From the NCBI GenBank assembly GCA_949361645.1, contig OX442431.1, positions 8,012,315 through 8,076,314 on the forward strand: 64,000 nt of DNA. The letters are read 5' to 3'. The notes under the pieces are model-generated. The model was not told the DNA's origin. It searched no databases and was given only the letters and a program-made list of their open reading frames with translations. Positions 37,873 to 49,842 of the stretch are shown here, piece after piece. Every line of letters starts with the position of its first letter. Positions within the stretch are counted from its first letter, which is position 1. A program made the position numbers and the translations under genes. Source of the stretch: Spongilla lacustris. Its lineage: Eukaryota; Porifera; Demospongiae; Spongillida; Spongillidae.

Positions 37873-40646
37873 TGGGTGTGTTACGTGGGGTGTACACTAT
37901 ACTATAGGTTGTGAGCTCCAGCGATGACATCATTCTGAAGGAGGTTTTCCCCGAATCAGAGCTGCTCTCAATGAAGAGACCACCCACAGTCTGTTGTATG
38001 AGAGGAATGTAAGGTTTCCTGTGATGTGCATTGTTCCCAGGCAGGCGCCCAGTTCAGAACAAGCCTTAACCACTTGATGGAGATACTTAGAACCAAGGAA
38101 CCTTCCTACATACGGTGCATTAAGCCTAATGATTCAAAAAAACCAAGTGGGTGGTGCTGTTTGCAGTGGCACATAGTGAGGTAGCTGTTCTCTCTGGCAG
38201 GTCATTTTGATAATCGCACAGTTTTACATCAAGTCAAGTACCTTGGCTTGATGGAAAACCTAAGAGTGCGTAGAGCTGGCTTCTGCTATCGGCGAACATT
38301 TGCAGTATTTCTTCAGAGGTGAATAGGCTAGGGAAATGGGTGTGGTGATGGGCGTGTTAGTTATAAGCTCAGCTGTAGCTTGGCTGTGTACACCACTTCT
38401 GAATATCTGCAGGTACAAATCACTATGTCATGCCACATGGCCAAATTGGAAAGGTGCAGTTAATGGTTCAAGGGGCCATTTGATGACATTTCCCTGCTGC
38501 TAGGCAACCAAAGAGAAGGTGTGGTGACCTTGTGCAATCATTTGGGACTGTCTGGGGACCAGTACAAGGTTGGAAAGTGAGTTATGGCTATTTTTAGTAA
38601 AAAGTCACCGGATACCATTTGCAGGACCAAAGTGTTCATTCGATTTCCAAGAACTTTATTCAGCATTGAGGATCAATTTCAAAATAAAAAAAATGATTTG
38701 GGTAAGCCATAAGATTAGAACAGAACCTAATCATGTGTTCATGTTCAGAACACATAGGCACATGGTACCAGTGCATTTCATGCCACACCCTCAGTGCATT
38801 TCATGCCACACCCCTCATGTGTATTGTTGAAGTAAAAGCAGCATGAGTATTTCCCACTAATGATTAATAACCACTTATATAAAGTACATGTATACTCATC
38901 AGTGACATCATCAGAATCTCCATCATTTAGAACATAAAAAACTTATTAAATCTATGATGTTTGTTGTAAAATTTACTATGTACATGTACCAGGTATATGA
39001 TTTCTCTTGAAATATATGTTTACTAAATGTATACATGTGTTTGGTTTGTGGTTTCTATTTACTTTATTGGTCTTCATATTTACCTTTTTATCTTTATTTG
39101 GTACGCCTTATAGCCACTCTAATTAGTGCCCAATGGCGTATGTACCACTTCAGAACAATGTACAGAAAAATGAAAATTTCTGGTATGCACTAGTCCCCAG
39201 ACATGTACTCCTCACATGAAGGTGTGCTTCTATTAGCAATTGTGGTCCAGAAGCACTGGAGACGGCTGTCTGCTCAGAGATATGTTACCAAGTACAGGGC
39301 AGCAGCTAACACCATCAGGAAGTGAGGGGTGTGGCGTGCTAGCATGCTGTATTCACACACACATGTTCCTTAGGTTCATGGTTGGCTTCATCAATCGTCA
39401 CAGGCCTAAGTGTGCCCAGAACCTCGTTGTAAGATCTCATGCTGTGATCTAAATAATTGTTAATAGCATTACGTTTTAGTTCTTGGAGTTTGTACGTGTG
39501 AACTATCTCCATAAACTTTCAAAGACCTTACCAAAAGGCTTAGTGTCCTTAGAGGAGCTGTGGCCCAAGCCACCTGTGTCACTAATGGATGCCTCAAATC
39601 ACCTTAAAATGCTCTACAGGAGGCTACTTGCTGCAAATTTAATGAAATCCCTCACCCCTGAAACCAAGTCTCAATTTACATTGAAAATAGCTGCCAGTGA
39701 TAAGTTCAAAGGTTGGAAGTCTTGCTACCCATCCAGTGTTCCAATGGCATACCACAACAGCTATCTATGTGAGCAGTTCCTCTCTTCAAACATGCTTTAC
39801 TATGGCTTGTTCATTTATACCAGCGCATCAAGAACTGGCGCTAAAAGAACAGTTATTTGATGCCAGATTTCTGGACTGTGGCACACACAAGGTACTTTAC
39901 CTTCTGACCTGTTCACCAGCTTATTGTGACCTCTGGCAGTTTTCTCTGCACTGTACCAAGTATGATCGCCATGGTTACAAAGCACGACAGCGTATTTTTG
40001 TTGTTACAGAAAAGGTTAACTGTTGGTGTGAATAGGGGGCGGGTCTCTATGTTGCTCTGGTTACCTTGCAGGGATGTTACCTTCTGGAACCAGGAAGCTT
40101 CAAAGTGAAAGAGAGTTTTAGTTTTAGGGAAATCAGAGGAATTTTTGTAAGCAATCTCAGTGATGGTGTGATGGTTATCAAACTTGAGGCGGACACACAA
40201 ACCAGAGCAAGTTGGAGTGTAGGTACCCAAGTGCAGAGATCTAACCTGTCTAAATCTAGGGTGACCTTATTGTGGAGACACCGTACATTATTGAGCTTGC
40301 TATTAAGCTGGGATTGTTTGCTAATAAACTTGAGCATGTTTCCATAGTAACATCTGGATCGTAAGTTCACTTATTATTATGTTTTAAAGATGTGCTAAGA
40401 TGTCTGCATCGGTAGGATCTCCCATGACAAAGGAAAGGGCAAAAGTGGCATTATCACATTTCAACAAGGGTTAGTGCTCCTCTGATGCATGTGGAAAATT
40501 TAAACCTTTCTTTTAGACCTGACTCCATCACTGTAAGAGGCAAAGCAGGAAATTTAGAAGTGGTAAGGATCTGGGCCCCAGCCCTTTATTTGTCGGACTG
40601 CCTTAAATCTGTTACAACCCTGCTAGATATCAATGGAACTAAGTGA
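35130..40646 (+). CDS. MYO1: Class I myosin, MYO1C/1H type
   Basis: Single-headed, membrane-binding actin motor. The start ATG is at 35130 ([20 protein letters not shown]). The head follows with [19 protein letters not shown], the P-loop [17 protein letters not shown] (split by an intron after GKT), switch [13 protein letters not shown], switch [10 protein letters not shown], the relay region [18 protein letters not shown], actin-binding segments, [10 protein letters not shown], and the converter with [20 protein letters not shown]. About three IQ-like motifs follow ([40 protein letters not shown]). The TH1 lipid-binding tail includes [30 protein letters not shown] and [16 protein letters not shown], with a proposed stop at 40644-40646. 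The short tail with no SH3 domain fits MYO1C/H. Convergent with the next gene (109 bp). Confidence 0.95.
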
Positions 40647-40755
40647 CATATAAACCTTCACTCATCACTGAACGATGCACATAATACCACCAAAGCTTTG
40701 TGTGCAACCCTTTTTAAAAATGTGTATGATCAACATTGATTTAGAAAAGGATTGG

Positions 40756-43700
40756 TCAAAACTGTGTGAAAAGTGTTCTGAGGGCAGGTGATATGTTACA
40801 TCCCCTCAGTTTCCATTCAAGTGCTTCAAAGTCCACTGTTTCAATCACTTCTTTGTGATGTCGGTGTGTTGGAGGTCTGTGGAACAGAGAATAATGTACT
40901 AAGCTTAAGAGGTGTATGCACAAAGGGAATCGGTATGAAGTAGTTTAAAAAACATCCATGCAGTTGAGTCATGTTATTTGTAGGTGGGCATTGGATGGAA
41001 TGTGATGTTTTTGCAGACCGTTCTTTACATCAATACCCAATATTAATAACTCGGTACTGTATCAAAAGGGCCCAATATTAATAACTTGGTACGACATTTA
41101 CATAACAGCTTGTGGTCATTTTAGATTTTCAAAATGCTTCTTATGCCATCACAGAGTTATAAGTCACTGAAATATTTTAATTATCACTACAAGTTTGGTC
41201 CTGGAAATACAAAAGTACCCATAGGTAATGTTATATGCACAGTACCCATAGGTAATGTTATATGCACACTACCAGTATACACCGACTTACAGAAATGTTA
41301 GAGAGAACATTCGCTCCGTAAGACAGGCTAGACTTGAAAAGAGTTGAAGATCCACGAACATGTCCTCTGACATTTGAGCGATCTGCGTGCACATGTGTGA
41401 GGACTTGTGTACACCACAAACAGATGGCATACCTCAAGAACACTCCTAGCCTGGTCAGTGGTGATGCAATTGTGGTGTACTTCAATTAGAGCTGCTAGCA
41501 CTTCCTAATGATCAAACCACTAACAACTGCTTAGTGTATACAACAAGACCTACATCTTTTCTCAAATAAGAATCCTTGTTGCTGTCCAATTTGGCAAATG
41601 TTTTTGCATATAAGGTCTTTTTCCTGGAGCTATGGAAGGAACACAGTTACAAATTATCCCCCCCTCCCCCCCAATCCCCCACAAGGAAAAGAGACTCAGG
41701 AGAGGAGATGTAGTTATGATGTAGTTATGATATGTGCGGTGCACCAAGACCCACCCCCTATTGTTGTGCATTTGTACAAACGGGTAATGGGCAGAGCTAC
41801 AACACATTACAGCTCCACAAATGTGTATCAATGGAAGACACATGATAAATGCTTACATGTACATCAATGTGCATATAAAGTCTAGCCAGATATCAGCCTA
41901 AGAGAGGTGTCAAGCATACACAGGCACATTCAAAAGGTCGCTCATCTATAATTAATAAAAAAATTGCCCTCACGACACCACACCCTCCACTAATAAAACA
42001 ATACAATGCTTCGATAACTAACCTTACAATGCAATGCTTCGATAACTAACCTTACAATGCAATGCTTCGATAACTAACCTTACAATACAATGCTTCGATA
42101 GATACTGTATGGGGTTCATACCTTTTGCGATGTAGAAATGAATTAGTTTGACACAATATGCACATTGTACCGTTGTACCTTCCAACTGTCTAATATCAAA
42201 TGGTAACTCAAATCTCGTGGAACTTTCAGAGAACATACGCTCACCATCCAGCCAGTTTGAGTTGCCAAATGCAACCTACAGAAATACAGCTACATGTCAG
42301 CCCTGTACCAGCCATGTATCAGCCATGCATGCTGACAAATTATACTTGGGTGATGTATGTGGTGAAAGCAAACCGTATATGTTGTGTCATAAAGGACTAA
42401 CATTGAGGCACATGTGGGTGATGCATAAGCTGGGTTTACAATGTGACACTCGCTGAATGTTGCGCCAGTGCCTGAAATTAATGACGCCAACACTGGAATA
42501 GAACTCAAGTCTATTCCAGCTTCACGTCACGTCAGCTGGGGTATATAATAATTGTTTACAATATGATGTTTCAGTGATGCTGACGTTGACGCATCATTCA
42601 GCGAGCGTCACACTGTAAACTCACACTTCACCCTTACAAACCTTTTTAAAAAAGCCATCACCATCACCTAGCTCATCCATACTTAGGTTAGTGTTCTTAT
42701 CGTCCTGTACTTGTACCCACTTCTTGCTGCATTGCAGGAGGGAGAGGTTCTGTTACATGATTACATCCATATAGGGTGTTAGAAGAAATACCTTTGAGAA
42801 GGGCTCCTGGAGGAGTTACTCTTTCCACATGCACCACCATGAATACCATCACCTGCTCCATAGCCACCACCACTACCATCACCACTGCCATCACCACCAC
42901 CACTACCATCACCACCACTACCATCACCATCACCACTACCATCACCATCACCACCACCACTGCCATCACCTGTTCCAAAGCCACTACCTTTGCAGTCCTC
43001 ATTTGTGGTTACACCTAGTTTCCCCATTGTGCCATACATGTAATCACTTGTGCTGATATTCCTGCATTCGATTCCATTCTTCTCTCCAATCCCAATCCCG
43101 CTATTTTGTCCATGGTCGTATTCACTAGCTCTCAAGGTGTCCTCTATTTCAATTAATGTAGTCAGGGAACCTGGGGCATTTTTTTTGGAAAAAAAGCGCG
43201 TGCCGTAGTCACTTTTAGGCCGCTGCCACTTCTTCCTCGTTTGTACGGCAACACCAAATTCCTTTGGTCGCAAAGGCTTGCCAGCCCAAAAGTTGAAATA
43301 TTCTGGAACCCGCGTAAGGTACACCTATAGGCGTTGGGTGGTTAAGACTTACTCAATGAAGCGAGTCAAGGGACAGTTAGAGCGTACTTACTGGAGTTGA
43401 AACATCTTTGACCTGGGCTCGTGTTTCCACGTCTTCGAAGTCATTTGGATGTTGCTAAAATTATTAAATCAGGTTAAAAGCCGATGCATCTAGCACCATA
43501 GTACTCTACCGTTCCTACAGCAGCACTCTTTGGTCTAATTTTGCTTCCTCCACCCCGCCCCCGAGAGTCTGTTGTGGAGAGTGCTGAGGTCGGCCTGGGT
43601 CGAGTGACCAGAGGCAGAGCGGTAGCAGCACTGCGCGGTCTGATCTGCTTTCTTCCAGCAGGTGACGACTTGGGACGTGCGAGAGGTTTAGTTTCTGCAG

Positions 43701-43821
43701 CGTTAGTACCCCTACATTCGTCCCCAGCAACAATATCTGGTGCGGCAAAGAGCAGACTGGACAGTTGTGGACCGTATATCGTATGCAGAAGTCCGGTCAT
43801 TTGCTTGCACCCCGCCCACAT
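40756..43821 (-). CDS. Unrecognised multi-exon protein
   Basis: The proposed start is 43821 (MWAGCKQMTGLLHTIYGPQ); MTGLLHT, 21 nt further in, is an alternative. The first exon is basic and Pro/Ser/Arg-rich (RPKSSPAGRKQIRPRSAA). Later exons read DFEDVETRAQVKDVSTPV, then YLTRVPEYFNFWAGKPLRPKEFGVA, KKWQRPKSDYGTRFF, DDKNTNLSMDELGDGDG, FGNSNWLDGERMFSE, LQEKDLICKNICQIGQQQGF, EVLAALIEVHHNCITTDQAR, EDMFVDLQLFSSLACLTERM and HHKEVIETVDFEALEWKLRG. The stop is at 40756. Each exon is bounded by good splice sites, and the later ones look helical and conserved in style. I do not recognise the family; the RPKS-type repeats and VPEYFN segment recall ciliary proteins, but that is only an impression. Its start is 31 bp after the HEATR6 stop on the same strand. 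Confidence 0.6.
42003..42092. repeat. 28-bp minisatellite, 3-4 units
   Basis: Units of cttcgataactaaccttaca plus atgcaatg, in an intron of the unrecognised gene. Confidence 0.85.
42826..42975. repeat. (CACCAT)-type repeat
   Basis: Interleaved CACCAC/TACCAT hexamers. The donor TGCAAAG|GTAGTG just 5' on the - strand places it in an intron. Reading through would give a Gly/Asp/Ser-rich stretch. Confidence 0.85.
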
Positions 43822-43852
43822 TTACATGTAGCTTGTCACATTTTTTTAATTA

Positions 43853-46800
43853 TTAGCAAGATGGCGGGCGATTGTCCGTAATCTTCATGGACCGAAACAT
43901 GCTGCGCAAAACGTCAACATCGATGCAGCCATTCAGGAGCTCTAGGTTAGCATCCGCCCTCTCCAGCACTGCAAGATCACATGCGGTTATCACACAACGT
44001 TTAGCAGATGCTCTATTGTATCACCTTCTGGTTGGACCTTCCCTGTCTTCAAACACTCTGCCAATGTCTTGCATAACTGTGCCACTGGCAGGCGCAGAAC
44101 AGCATCCCTATAATGGGCTGGCTGCATCACAGTAGTTAGATGCATCACTGTAGTGCAAAGCTGAGCCTTCAAAGCCACAGCATGTTTGTATTCTGAGAAC
44201 TCTATCTCGTCTTCAGAGTTCTCTAGTCCGTCCATTGCTGCAGCCCACACTGACTGAAACTGGCTGCTGCCATATTGGTGTGGCGTACCCAAGGCCAGAG
44301 CTGCATTTATGCGAACCTTTCTCGAAAAACACACATTCTGCACTACCTGACAAATGATGGTGCATGTGTGGTGATACCTTAAAGTTCTTGCACTGATGGA
44401 CCGCGGAGCACAGACTTTTGATCAATAGTTCCTATAGTGCACACAAATGAAGAACTGAATGGTGTGTGTGTGTGCCACAAAATAGAATGTGTAATCTTAC
44501 CACCTCATCCGTACATTCCTCAATAAGTGTGCGGTTCATGAAGGCGCTGTGGCAAGCATAGCAAGCATTCCATCTGCACTGGAGTGACACACACTGTCAC
44601 TTTTAACAAAAAAGATTTTTGCTGACTCACTTTCATCCCTCCACTAACAACTGCTTTAGCCAATAATGCACAAAGATTTGTGACTTGTGGTCTGCATGTG
44701 ACAAGGGCTGCCCATACAGGCCAAAATCACATGACTATGCAAAAGATCATGTGATGAACTGCATGACACCAAAGATACCTTTTTGATCAATGCACCGAAG
44801 AAGATTTCCAGATGCTCTCACAGCATTGCCTCTCACCTTTTGTGTCATAGTAGAGAACACCTTCACCCCTTACACACTTCATCCCTCTCCCTCACTTTCG
44901 TAAGCACCTCCCCTCACTAGTCCCCAGCCTCATCCCTTCCCCCCCCCCCCCCCCCCCCGGGGCAAACCCTAAAGTGAGGATAAATTTTGCACTACCAGGA
45001 GGATGGGCCTTGGGGGGGGGGGGGGGGGGGAGTGTCTATACCTTGTCATTATCCAACATGGCTGCGTGGACAGCTCCAAAAAGTGGAGAATGAAGTGCAA
45101 ATGGAATGTCCACCATAGCAGTTAAGGTGTCTGTAAGGTTGCCAAGTGACCAGGAAGCCTGCACACGTACCAGTAAGCTTGCAGAGGACAGGCAATGTAT
45201 GATCACCGAGTGACAGTCCACTACAAAATGCAAGTCCTAACACATATGGTTTAGAGTTAATTATCATAGACCACACATAAGGGTTACCGATTTCAAAGAT
45301 TCGTATGTCACAAACACTCCTAGGACCCGCACTGCACTGGCCTATAGTGCGCACACTAAGCTTTGGTGGGCACATACACAGTGTAACTCACACAGACACT
45401 GTGATGGGTGACTGCAGTTTCCTTGCACAGACCAAGTGGGAGTGTTAGGACTAGTGTACGCATGCCATCTGGAAGTCTACTCAGCACTTGGTCGCCTAAA
45501 GAGAAGGCAACACCTCTATCCCTACAGACCATGGCTACACACCTATCCCTACAGACCATGGCTACACACCTATCCCTACAGACCATGGCTACACACCTAT
45601 CCCTACAGACCATGGCTACACACCTATCCCTACAGACCATGGCTACACACCTATCCCTACAGACCATGGCTACACACCTATCCCTACAGACCATGGCTAC
45701 ACACCTATCCCTACAGACCATGGCTACACACCTATCCCTACAGACCATGGCTACACACCTATCCCTACAGACCATGGCTACACACCTATCCCTACAGACC
45801 ATGGCTACACACCTATCCCTACAGACCATGGCTACACACCTATCCCTACAGACCATGGCTACACACCTATCCCTACAGACCATGGCTACACACCTATCCC
45901 TACAGACCATGGCTACACACCTATCCCTACAGACCATGGCTACACACCTATCCCTACAGACCATGGCTACATTGCTGAGCCCTAACCTATTGTGGAGAGG
46001 AGAGAGCAGGCCTGGCTGCACAAGGGCTGTGAAGCAGGGTCTTGCAAGATTTGAGGTAAAGAACCGGTCAGAAGCTGGTCCCAGAATCTGACCACGTGTG
46101 GAGTCTCGGGCCCAGTATGAGTGGACAATGCTCTGGACAACTCTTCCAGCAGCTGTAAGTAGATACAATGGAGCAACATGTCCCACACCCACATGTGCTA
46201 CTGTACCTTTAAGACATGAAGTTGGAGAGAGGGTGGAGCAGAAGCCAAATGAACAAAATAGAGCTGCCCTATGTCTTCCCAATTGTCTCTGAGCACAATG
46301 ACATAGCAGACTGACAGGATCCAAAACATTGTACCATGTAATGCTCTCACTTCATAGCAGAGAAGTAGAACTTAATTAGAGAGGTAAGGACTTGTAAGGC
46401 CTCTGTTTTGACAGCTAGACCACTCCCAGCAGATGATAGCAGTGATGAGCAGTGACCCACAAAGTGTGATGGGGAGGAGGTAGTCAGCCATTGAAGAACC
46501 TCGCAGTGTTGAGGTGTCAGGGAGAACACTGAACCATAGCAGGTGAGAGCAGCCACCTGGACATCTGTGTCTGGAGGAGCAGGCCAACAGGTGATGGACA
46601 CAGGGCAACAGGTGATGGACACAGGGCAACAGGTAGACACAGGCCAACAGGTGATGGACACAGGCCAACAGGTGATGGACACGCGGCAACAGGTGATGGA
46701 CACAGGGCAACAGTGATGGACACAGGGCAACAGTGATGGACACAGGGCAACAGGTGATGGACACAGGGCAACAGGTGATGGACACAGGGCAACAGGTGAT

Positions 46801-49741
46801 TACTACTCACCCCTGTGGTTCAACAATGGCTGAAGAGCACTAAGTATTCGTGTTACATAACCATCTGATAATTGATGATAGGGTGTGTTTGCCACCAGAG
46901 TGGACAGGCACTGTAAAAGGAGGGAGGGAAGGGAGAAGGATAGGAGGGGAGAAGGGAGGGAAGGGAGAATGCAAGGGTGAAAAGAATGCATTGGTTGCTA
47001 TGACTCCTGATGAGCAAAATGTATAACCATAACCCTAATAGATGCCCATAACCCTAATAGTCTGAATGAATTAATGATTTGAGTTCACAAGTTTACAACA
47101 TGGCTTCTTGGGCCTTCTCCACTAATCTTGTCCCTTAACCACTCCCTCAACATCATCACCATCACCAACCTCCCTCCACATTCCACACCCACATACCCAC
47201 CATTGTAGACCGACCTTAATGATTTGGGTGAGGGTTAGGGGATTGGTCTCAGTGGTAGCAGCCAGCAGTAGACACCAGTGGAGTTCTCGCAACATTGCAC
47301 CCAGGGTGTAGGAATAAGGAGTGTATGGTTGGGAGGTCAGCAAGCTAAGAAAGACAATCCTACCTTCAATAGTTGGAGATGTGCACACATACATCAGTAT
47401 ACACACCCCCCCATCATGTACACACCCATCATGTACACACCCATCATGTACACACCCATCATGTACATACCCATCATGTACACACCCATCATGTACACAC
47501 CCCCATCATGTACACACCCATCATGTACACACCCATCATGTACACACCCATCATGTACACACCCATCATGTACACACCCATCATGTACACACCCATCATG
47601 TACACACCCATCATGTACACACCCATCATGTACACACCCATCATGTACACACCCCCATCATGTACACACCCATCATGTACACACCCATCATGTACACACC
47701 CCCATCATGTACACACCCATCATGTACACACCCATCATGTACACACCCATCATGTACACACCCATCATGTACACACCCATCATGTACACACCCCCATCAT
47801 GTACACACCCATCATGTACACTTACCCATCCTTTGCAGGTCCAAAGTATGGCTTTGACCCTGTGAGCAATATGGTCAGTACTGTGACAGCAGCTGTCCTG
47901 CACTGCAAGGGTAGAGACATCAGAGGCAAGCAAGGTTACCTAGCAACTAACTGAACCTTGGAAGACGGGTCCTTGAGGACACAGAACAGCAGTGATTGCT
48001 GTTGTAAGGCATTTGGCAGAAACGATTGGCAGTACGAAAATGTAGTCTGATGGTCAAGAGACTGTGTGCATGTAAGTATGCAGGGATTATATACATATGT
48101 AATTTGTACAATTACTTGAAATATGGCTGCCAGACATGTGTGGACTTGGTGCCGGATTCTGCTGTTTGTAAATTTGGCTTTCTCTGCAACTGGTTCGCTG
48201 CTGTCTGAAAATTCACTGTCTGAGCTGCAAGTGGCCACATATGGAGAGTCACCGCTGGTCACATGGGTAGGCCTGGTCATGTGAGAGTCACCGCTGGTCA
48301 CATGGGTAGGCCTGGTCATGTGAGAGTCACCGCTGGTCACATGGGTAGGCCTGGTCATGTGAGAGTCACCACTGGTCACACGGGTAGGCCTGGTCATGTG
48401 TGAGTCACCGCTGGTCACATGGGTAGGTCTGGCATTGTATGACTTTTTCTGCACAGTAGGAAGGGAGTAGCTATATGTACTCTGTACAGCTATGGTGGCA
48501 ATGTATGTGGATAGGATGGAAAAAAGAATAGCTTATCTTTGGTCTTTTAATACCATGAATAGGCTTAATACTATCTATGGGCTTAATACCATGTATGGGC
48601 TTAATACCATCTATGGGCTCACTTAGGGGATTATGCAGACCAGTACACATGTAGGACTTCAGCATAGCCAACACTCTTGGCATAAGTTCAGAGGTCTTCA
48701 CAGAAGAAAGGCTGAGAAGTAAGGGGTGAAGTGTCTTCAACAGAGATAGAACGTACTGCAATGAAATAGTGGAAGTAATAAAGATTATATAACACCCAGG
48801 TGTGCAGACCTTTGAACCATCACATAACTGCCTCTGTTCCTTCATGTCATCCAGTAAGGTGGTGAGCAGTGTTAGAAGGTCCAGCAACACTGGTTGTGGA
48901 ACCTCTGGGCTACAGCCCACAATATATGAGGAGAGCGATGAGATGTGTGTGTGTGAGGATGTGTGTAAGGTGTGTGGGGGGGATGTGTGTGGATGTGTGT
49001 GTGGGGATGTGTGTGGATGTGTGTGTGGGGATGTGTGTGAGGATGTATGTGTGGGGATGTGTGTGGGGATGTGTGTGTGAGGATGTATGTGTGGGGATGT
49101 GTGTGAGGATGTATGTGTGGGTGTGTGTGTGTGTGGATATGTGTGATTGCTCACTTGCAGCACAGTACTGCTATACATCGAAGTGATCCCCTTTTAGAGG
49201 AGGGAGGGCTGCTAGGCTTAGTCAGCAAGGCGGATAGGGGCCCATTCATTGAAAGAAGCTGTGACAATATTTGAACTGTTGGCGGGCATTGTTCCACTAG
49301 TTCTGCACATGTATACAACAGTTCAGTGGGGTCTGGAGTGCTGGACAAGTGAAGCATCATGAATTGCAAAAGACCTGAGTGCAGTGATGGACCTAATATT
49401 ACCTGAAATAACGACAGAGTTCAGGTCATTGCGTGTGTGCTAATTATAACTACCACTAGCTCACATGCTGGCGGGTGACAGCATTTGAAACGAGCTGAGC
49501 AAAAGCAATGATTTCGACTACATCCATTAACTCCGGCGATGTCAGAAAGTTTCTCAATACATCTTCCACCACCTGGGTACATCTGCGTCACCATGAAACA
49601 AGGAAATATCGATATGCTTACGCGGGGCGGAAGGTCTGCAAGAGGATATGTCAAGCTGTTGAGCTGCTGCAGCGATCGAATGCGCTCAGTTCCACACCAG
49701 GGCAACGGTTTGTTTACACAAACTGCCCAAATGTCAGCCAT
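43853..49741 (-). CDS. HEATR6: HEAT repeat-containing protein 6
   Basis: Alpha-solenoid protein conserved in animals; its biochemical role is poorly defined. The start at 49741 (MADIWAVCVNKPLPWCGTER) leads to LQQLNSLTYPLADLPPR, then TQVVEDVLRNFLTSPELMDV after a GTAAGC intron. HEAT-type exons follow, including GLLQFMMLHLSSTPDPTELL, the acidic CSSDSEFSDSSEPV followed by SRIRHQVHTCLAAIFQ, AMLRELHWCLLLAATTETNP, GDQVLSRLPDGMRTLVLTLP, LVRVQASWSLGNLTDTLTAM, KVRINAALALGTP and FSEYKHAVALKAQLC, which match vertebrate HEATR6 in order. I place the C-terminus in a last exon reading ERADANLELLNGCIDVDVLR with stop at 43853. One exon carries a 13-residue coding repeat; introns carry several minisatellites. 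Confidence 0.9.
44940..45031. repeat. Paired poly-C and poly-G tracts
   Basis: A run of about 18 C (ending near 44958, then GGGG) and a run of about 18 G (about 45013-45030) lie some 55 bp apart on the same strand in a HEATR6 intron. They could pair as a long hairpin. Exact run lengths are prone to sequencing error. Confidence 0.8.
45516..45972. repeat. 27-bp minisatellite, about 17 units, in a HEATR6 intron
   Basis: Near-identical units with the core ctatccctacagaccatggc followed by tacacac. All frames can stay open (AMVCRDRCV, HLSLQTMAT), producing long false ORFs. The donor ACAATAG|GTTAGG and acceptor TCTTTAG|GCGACC on the - strand bracket it as an intron between the HEATR6 exons ending LLSTIG and starting GDQVLSRL. 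Confidence 0.95.
46575..46800. repeat. About 21-bp minisatellite in a HEATR6 intron
   Basis: About ten units of ggtgatggacacagggcaac plus a, with shorter variants. Confidence 0.88.
47405..47828. repeat. 15/17-bp minisatellite in a HEATR6 intron
   Basis: About 28 units of catcatgtacacacc, some with a CC insertion. Repetitive open frames on both strands are artefacts. Confidence 0.94.
48238..48432 (-). repeat. 39-bp coding repeat in HEATR6
   Basis: Five units of 39 bp encode RPTHVTSGDSHMT-type 13-residue repeats, immediately N-terminal to the conserved CSSDSEFSD segment. The frame is preserved, so the repeat probably forms a flexible, Ser/Thr-rich insertion. Confidence 0.88.
48945..49138. repeat. 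GT-rich minisatellite in a HEATR6 intron
   Basis: Irregular units of gatgtgtgtgtgggg and related variants between the first HEATR6 exons. Confidence 0.85.
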
Positions 49742-49842
49742 GCTCGGGGCACAACAGCCAAAATGTGATATATTTGATTGAATTTATATTAGCCCGTTTT
49801 TTTTTGGTGGGCACTAAATTGGTGTTTGATCTGTAGTATAGT
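49742..49842. promoter_or_regulatory. 101-bp divergent HEATR6/SRR1 interval
   Basis: The opposed start codons are 101 bp apart. No TATA box is evident. Confidence 0.5.

Noticed and set aside
42779..43324. Gly/Asp/Ser-rich C-terminus for the unrecognised gene
   Set aside because: A donor TGCAAAG|GTAGTG precedes it and a good next exon (DDKNTNLSMDELG) follows, so the hexamer repeat is intronic.
45356..46324. Long ORFs with AMVCRDR or HLSLQTMAT repeats
   Set aside because: 27-bp minisatellite with no stop codon in several frames; splice sites place it in a HEATR6 intron.
47273..47954. CRISPR-like array of short direct repeats
   Set aside because: Units of 15/17 bp are directly adjacent with no unique spacers, in a eukaryotic intron.
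49508..49781. Two + strand ORFs of 80-86 codons
   Set aside because: They are antisense to the first HEATR6 exons, which have clear splice borders and family similarity.
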